DNA of 64,000 nt from Nitriliruptoraceae bacterium (GTDB taxonomy: Bacteria > Actinomycetota > Nitriliruptoria > Nitriliruptorales > Nitriliruptoraceae): positions 1 through 64,000 of the forward strand of contig PXDB01000102.1 in NCBI GenBank assembly GCA_003565155.1, given 5' to 3'. The translations under genes and the position numbers were made by a program. Shown piece after piece: positions 62,371 through 64,000 of the stretch; position 1 is the first letter of the stretch; every line of letters starts with the position of its first letter. Below the pieces are notes generated by a model. It made no database searches and was not told the DNA's origin. It was given only the letters and a program-made list of their open reading frames with translations.

Positions 62371-63948
62371 TCAGGCCCGGAGCCACTCCGCCAGCTGGCG
62401 CGGCTGTGCCGCGACATCGATCCGGTCGATGCGGCGCGCGACGCCGTCCACCTCGGCGAGGAAGTCGGCGTGGCCACCCTTGTCGGGGTCCTCCGCGGTG
62501 CCCCGCGCGTAGGCCAGCACGAGACGGGCCTCACGCCCGTCAGACTTCCGTCGGAGCACCCTGCCCAGGCGTTGGACGAGCTGACGACGGGCGCGGAAGG
62601 CCGCCAGAACCACCGCGACGTCGGCGTCGGGGACGTCGATCCCCTCGTCGAGTACCCGTGGCGCCACCAGCACCGCGATCCGGCCGCGACGGAACTGCGC
62701 CAGGCGGATCCGGCGACGCTCCGCGGGCAGCTCCCCGTGGACGGTCTCCGCGGACACGCCGGCCATCGCGAGCGCACCGGCCGCGTGCTCGGCCTGCTCG
62801 ACGGTGTCGCTGAACACCAGGCAGCGGCTCCTCGACAGCGCCGGTGCGGCGGCGCGGACCACCTCGAGCTTCGCGGCCGAGGTGGCCGCGATCTCCCGGC
62901 GTTGGCGGACGCGGGCCAGGTACTCACGGCACGCCGCGGCCTGGCGACCCGGGTTGTCCGCCCCCTGGGCGTCGGCCACCACCGCGGCCACGGCCCGCAG
63001 CAGCGCCCGGGGTTCCGCGGGCATCCCCAGCCCGACGACCAGCTCGCGATGCAGACGACGCACCCGGTCGTCGGCGGCCCCGTAGGCGACCTGCTCGTCG
63101 GGCGCGAGATCGACGGCCGCCAGCGCGATGGAGAAGGGCGCCACCGTGCCGTCGGCGACGGCCCGGTCGTAGCGGTAGCGGAACACGACCTCGCCGAAGT
63201 ACGGCTCGAGGACCTCCGCCACGCCGTCGTCGCCGCGCTCGTAGGTCGCGGTGAGTGCGAGCCGCAGCGCGCAGGCGTCCGGGAGCGCCTGCGCCCACGT
63301 CGGCGACCCGTAGCGGTGCGCCTCGTCGGCGATGGCGAGTCCGGGCCGGCCGGGCGGGAGATCGAGGGGCACGTCGCCCGCCGAGTGCGGGGTGGCCACC
63401 AGGATCCGGTGGGAGAACAGGTCGTCCTGACCACCGCCACCGAGGCGACCGACGTCCACGTCGGGGAGCAGACGGCGGGCCTCGGCCTGCCACTGGTCGA
63501 GCAGTTCGAGCGTGGGGACCAGCACCACCACGACCCCACCGCGGTCCAGGATCATCCGGCAGGCAGCGATCGACAGGCGCGTCTTCCCCGTCCCGGTCAC
63601 CGCCTCGACCACCCCGCTGCCCGTGCGTGACCACGCGGCCAGCGCCTCGGCCTGCCAGGCCCGCAGTTCCAGCGCACCAAGGGCCGCGCGGGTGTCCGGC
63701 TCCGCAGCTGCCGGCGCACCGTCCGGCTGCGCACCGGGCCCCGGTGGCGACCCGGCGAGCTCCCAGCGGCGCCGACCCAGCACCTCGGTCCTCGTGAGCC
63801 GGGGATCCGCGTCCAGAGCACGTTCCAACGCCGCCCGACCGACCCCGTGACCGCCCTTCGCACGCACGGCACGCAGGAGTCGGTCGGTCCCGACCGCTCC
63901 CTCGCGTTCCAGCACCTCGATCGCCGCGGCGACGAGCCGGGCGTTCAC
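62371..63948 (-). CDS. DEAH-box SF2 helicase (XPB/UvsW-like)
   Basis: 525-aa DNA helicase. A short N-terminal winged-helix-like region (about 1-70) precedes RecA domain 1 (Q/WQAEAL, Walker A TGTGKTRLSIAACRMIL, LVPTLELLDQWQAEARRLLP, DEAHR, ALTATYERGD) and RecA domain 2 (CLVFSDTVEQAEHAAGAL, APRVLDEGIDVPDADVAVVL, QRLGRVLRRK). Resembles restriction-type and XPB-like helicases used in repair. Start GTG overlaps the preceding gene by four bases (GTGA). Ends 160 bp before disA on the same strand. Confidence 0.9.
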   Translation of the reverse strand: MNARLVAAAIEVLEREGAVGTDRLLRAVRAKGGHGVGRAALERALDADPRLTRTEVLGRRRWELAGSPPGPGAQPDGAPAAAEPDTRAALGALELRAWQAEALAAWSRTGSGVVEAVTGTGKTRLSIAACRMILDRGGVVVVLVPTLELLDQWQAEARRLLPDVDVGRLGGGGQDDLFSHRILVATPHSAGDVPLDLPPGRPGLAIADEAHRYGSPTWAQALPDACALRLALTATYERGDDGVAEVLEPYFGEVVFRYRYDRAVADGTVAPFSIALAAVDLAPDEQVAYGAADDRVRRLHRELVVGLGMPAEPRALLRAVAAVVADAQGADNPGRQAAACREYLARVRQRREIAATSAAKLEVVRAAAPALSRSRCLVFSDTVEQAEHAAGALAMAGVSAETVHGELPAERRRIRLAQFRRGRIAVLVAPRVLDEGIDVPDADVAVVLAAFRARRQLVQRLGRVLRRKSDGREARLVLAYARGTAEDPDKGGHADFLAEVDGVARRIDRIDVAAQPRQLAEWLRA

Positions 63949-64000
63949 GTGGAGCGACCGGGCAGGGAGAGTTGGCCGTCGACGTACTCCGCGAGGCCTT
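63945..64000 (-). CDS. 3' end of an upstream gene
   Basis: The last bases, read on the minus strand, give an open frame ending GLAEYVDGQLSLPGRST and a TGA that overlaps the helicase GTG start by four bases (GTGA). That overlap is the usual coupling pattern in this window. Only about 17 residues are visible, too few to name the protein. Confidence 0.5.
   Translation of the reverse strand, partial: GLAEYVDGQLSLPGRST

Overview
The window reads as a high-GC actinobacterial chromosome segment. Coding density is high, third positions are strongly G/C, GTG starts are common and ATGA/GTGA overlaps are frequent. Lineage markers include a fused Kgd-type 2-oxoglutarate dehydrogenase, a DUF3263/LytR_C (VirR-like) pair, a CarD - PIN/TRAM - IspD - IspF - CysS - RlmB string and a DisA gene. 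Secreted proteins carry long Asp/Glu-rich stretches, as in haloadapted deep-branching Actinomycetota such as Nitriliruptoria. That placement is inference.

Positions 1-24.3 kb are mostly carbohydrate uptake and hydrolysis. A truncated solute-binding protein, a GH5-like hydrolase with an EutQ-like N-terminus, a GH36 alpha-galactosidase and a GH42 beta-galactosidase are followed by a second ABC importer (binding lipoprotein plus two unusually enlarged permeases, no ATPase). After metG, a secreted hydrolase and a DUF4032 kinase-like gene comes a third importer of alpha-glucoside type with its own ATPase, a LacI regulator, a GH13 alpha-glucosidase and a PfkB sugar kinase. Three copies of a LacI-type operator (6191, 20346, 21502) suggest one regulator for much of this block. 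All three binding-protein genes are followed by a perfect GC-rich stem-loop.

Positions 24.3-47 kb are mixed. They hold an orphan NuoF-like flavoprotein, a divergent lipoprotein pair (polysaccharide deacetylase and a DUF4015 glycosidase-like protein), an alpha/beta hydrolase, kgd, a DUF4349 lipoprotein, a penicillin-binding protein, an HhH-GPD protein, a RimK ligase, a CoA-disulfide-reductase-like enzyme, nitrobindin, an FKBP lipoprotein, a Na+/Ca2+ exchanger, GpgS, an orphan response regulator, the VirR-like pair and a tRNA-Thr.

Positions 47.4-64 kb hold a thioredoxin-like gene, a phosphopantetheinyl transferase and an S9 peptidase. Next is an mdeR-mdeA-mdeB-like methionine degradation locus. 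The window ends with the housekeeping string rlmB-cysS-ispF-ispD-PIN/TRAM-carD, disA and an SF2 helicase.

The most unusual structure is a family of paired palindromes found at 11.1, 30.05 and 31.3 kb. Each palindrome has 12-nt arms and a 6-nt centre, and in all three pairs the two palindromes start exactly 72 bp apart. Two pairs bracket a gene with an AbiEi-like winged helix fused to a Vsr/DUF559-like nuclease domain; the third pair stands alone. This looks like a repeat-associated nuclease element or a dispersed operator system.
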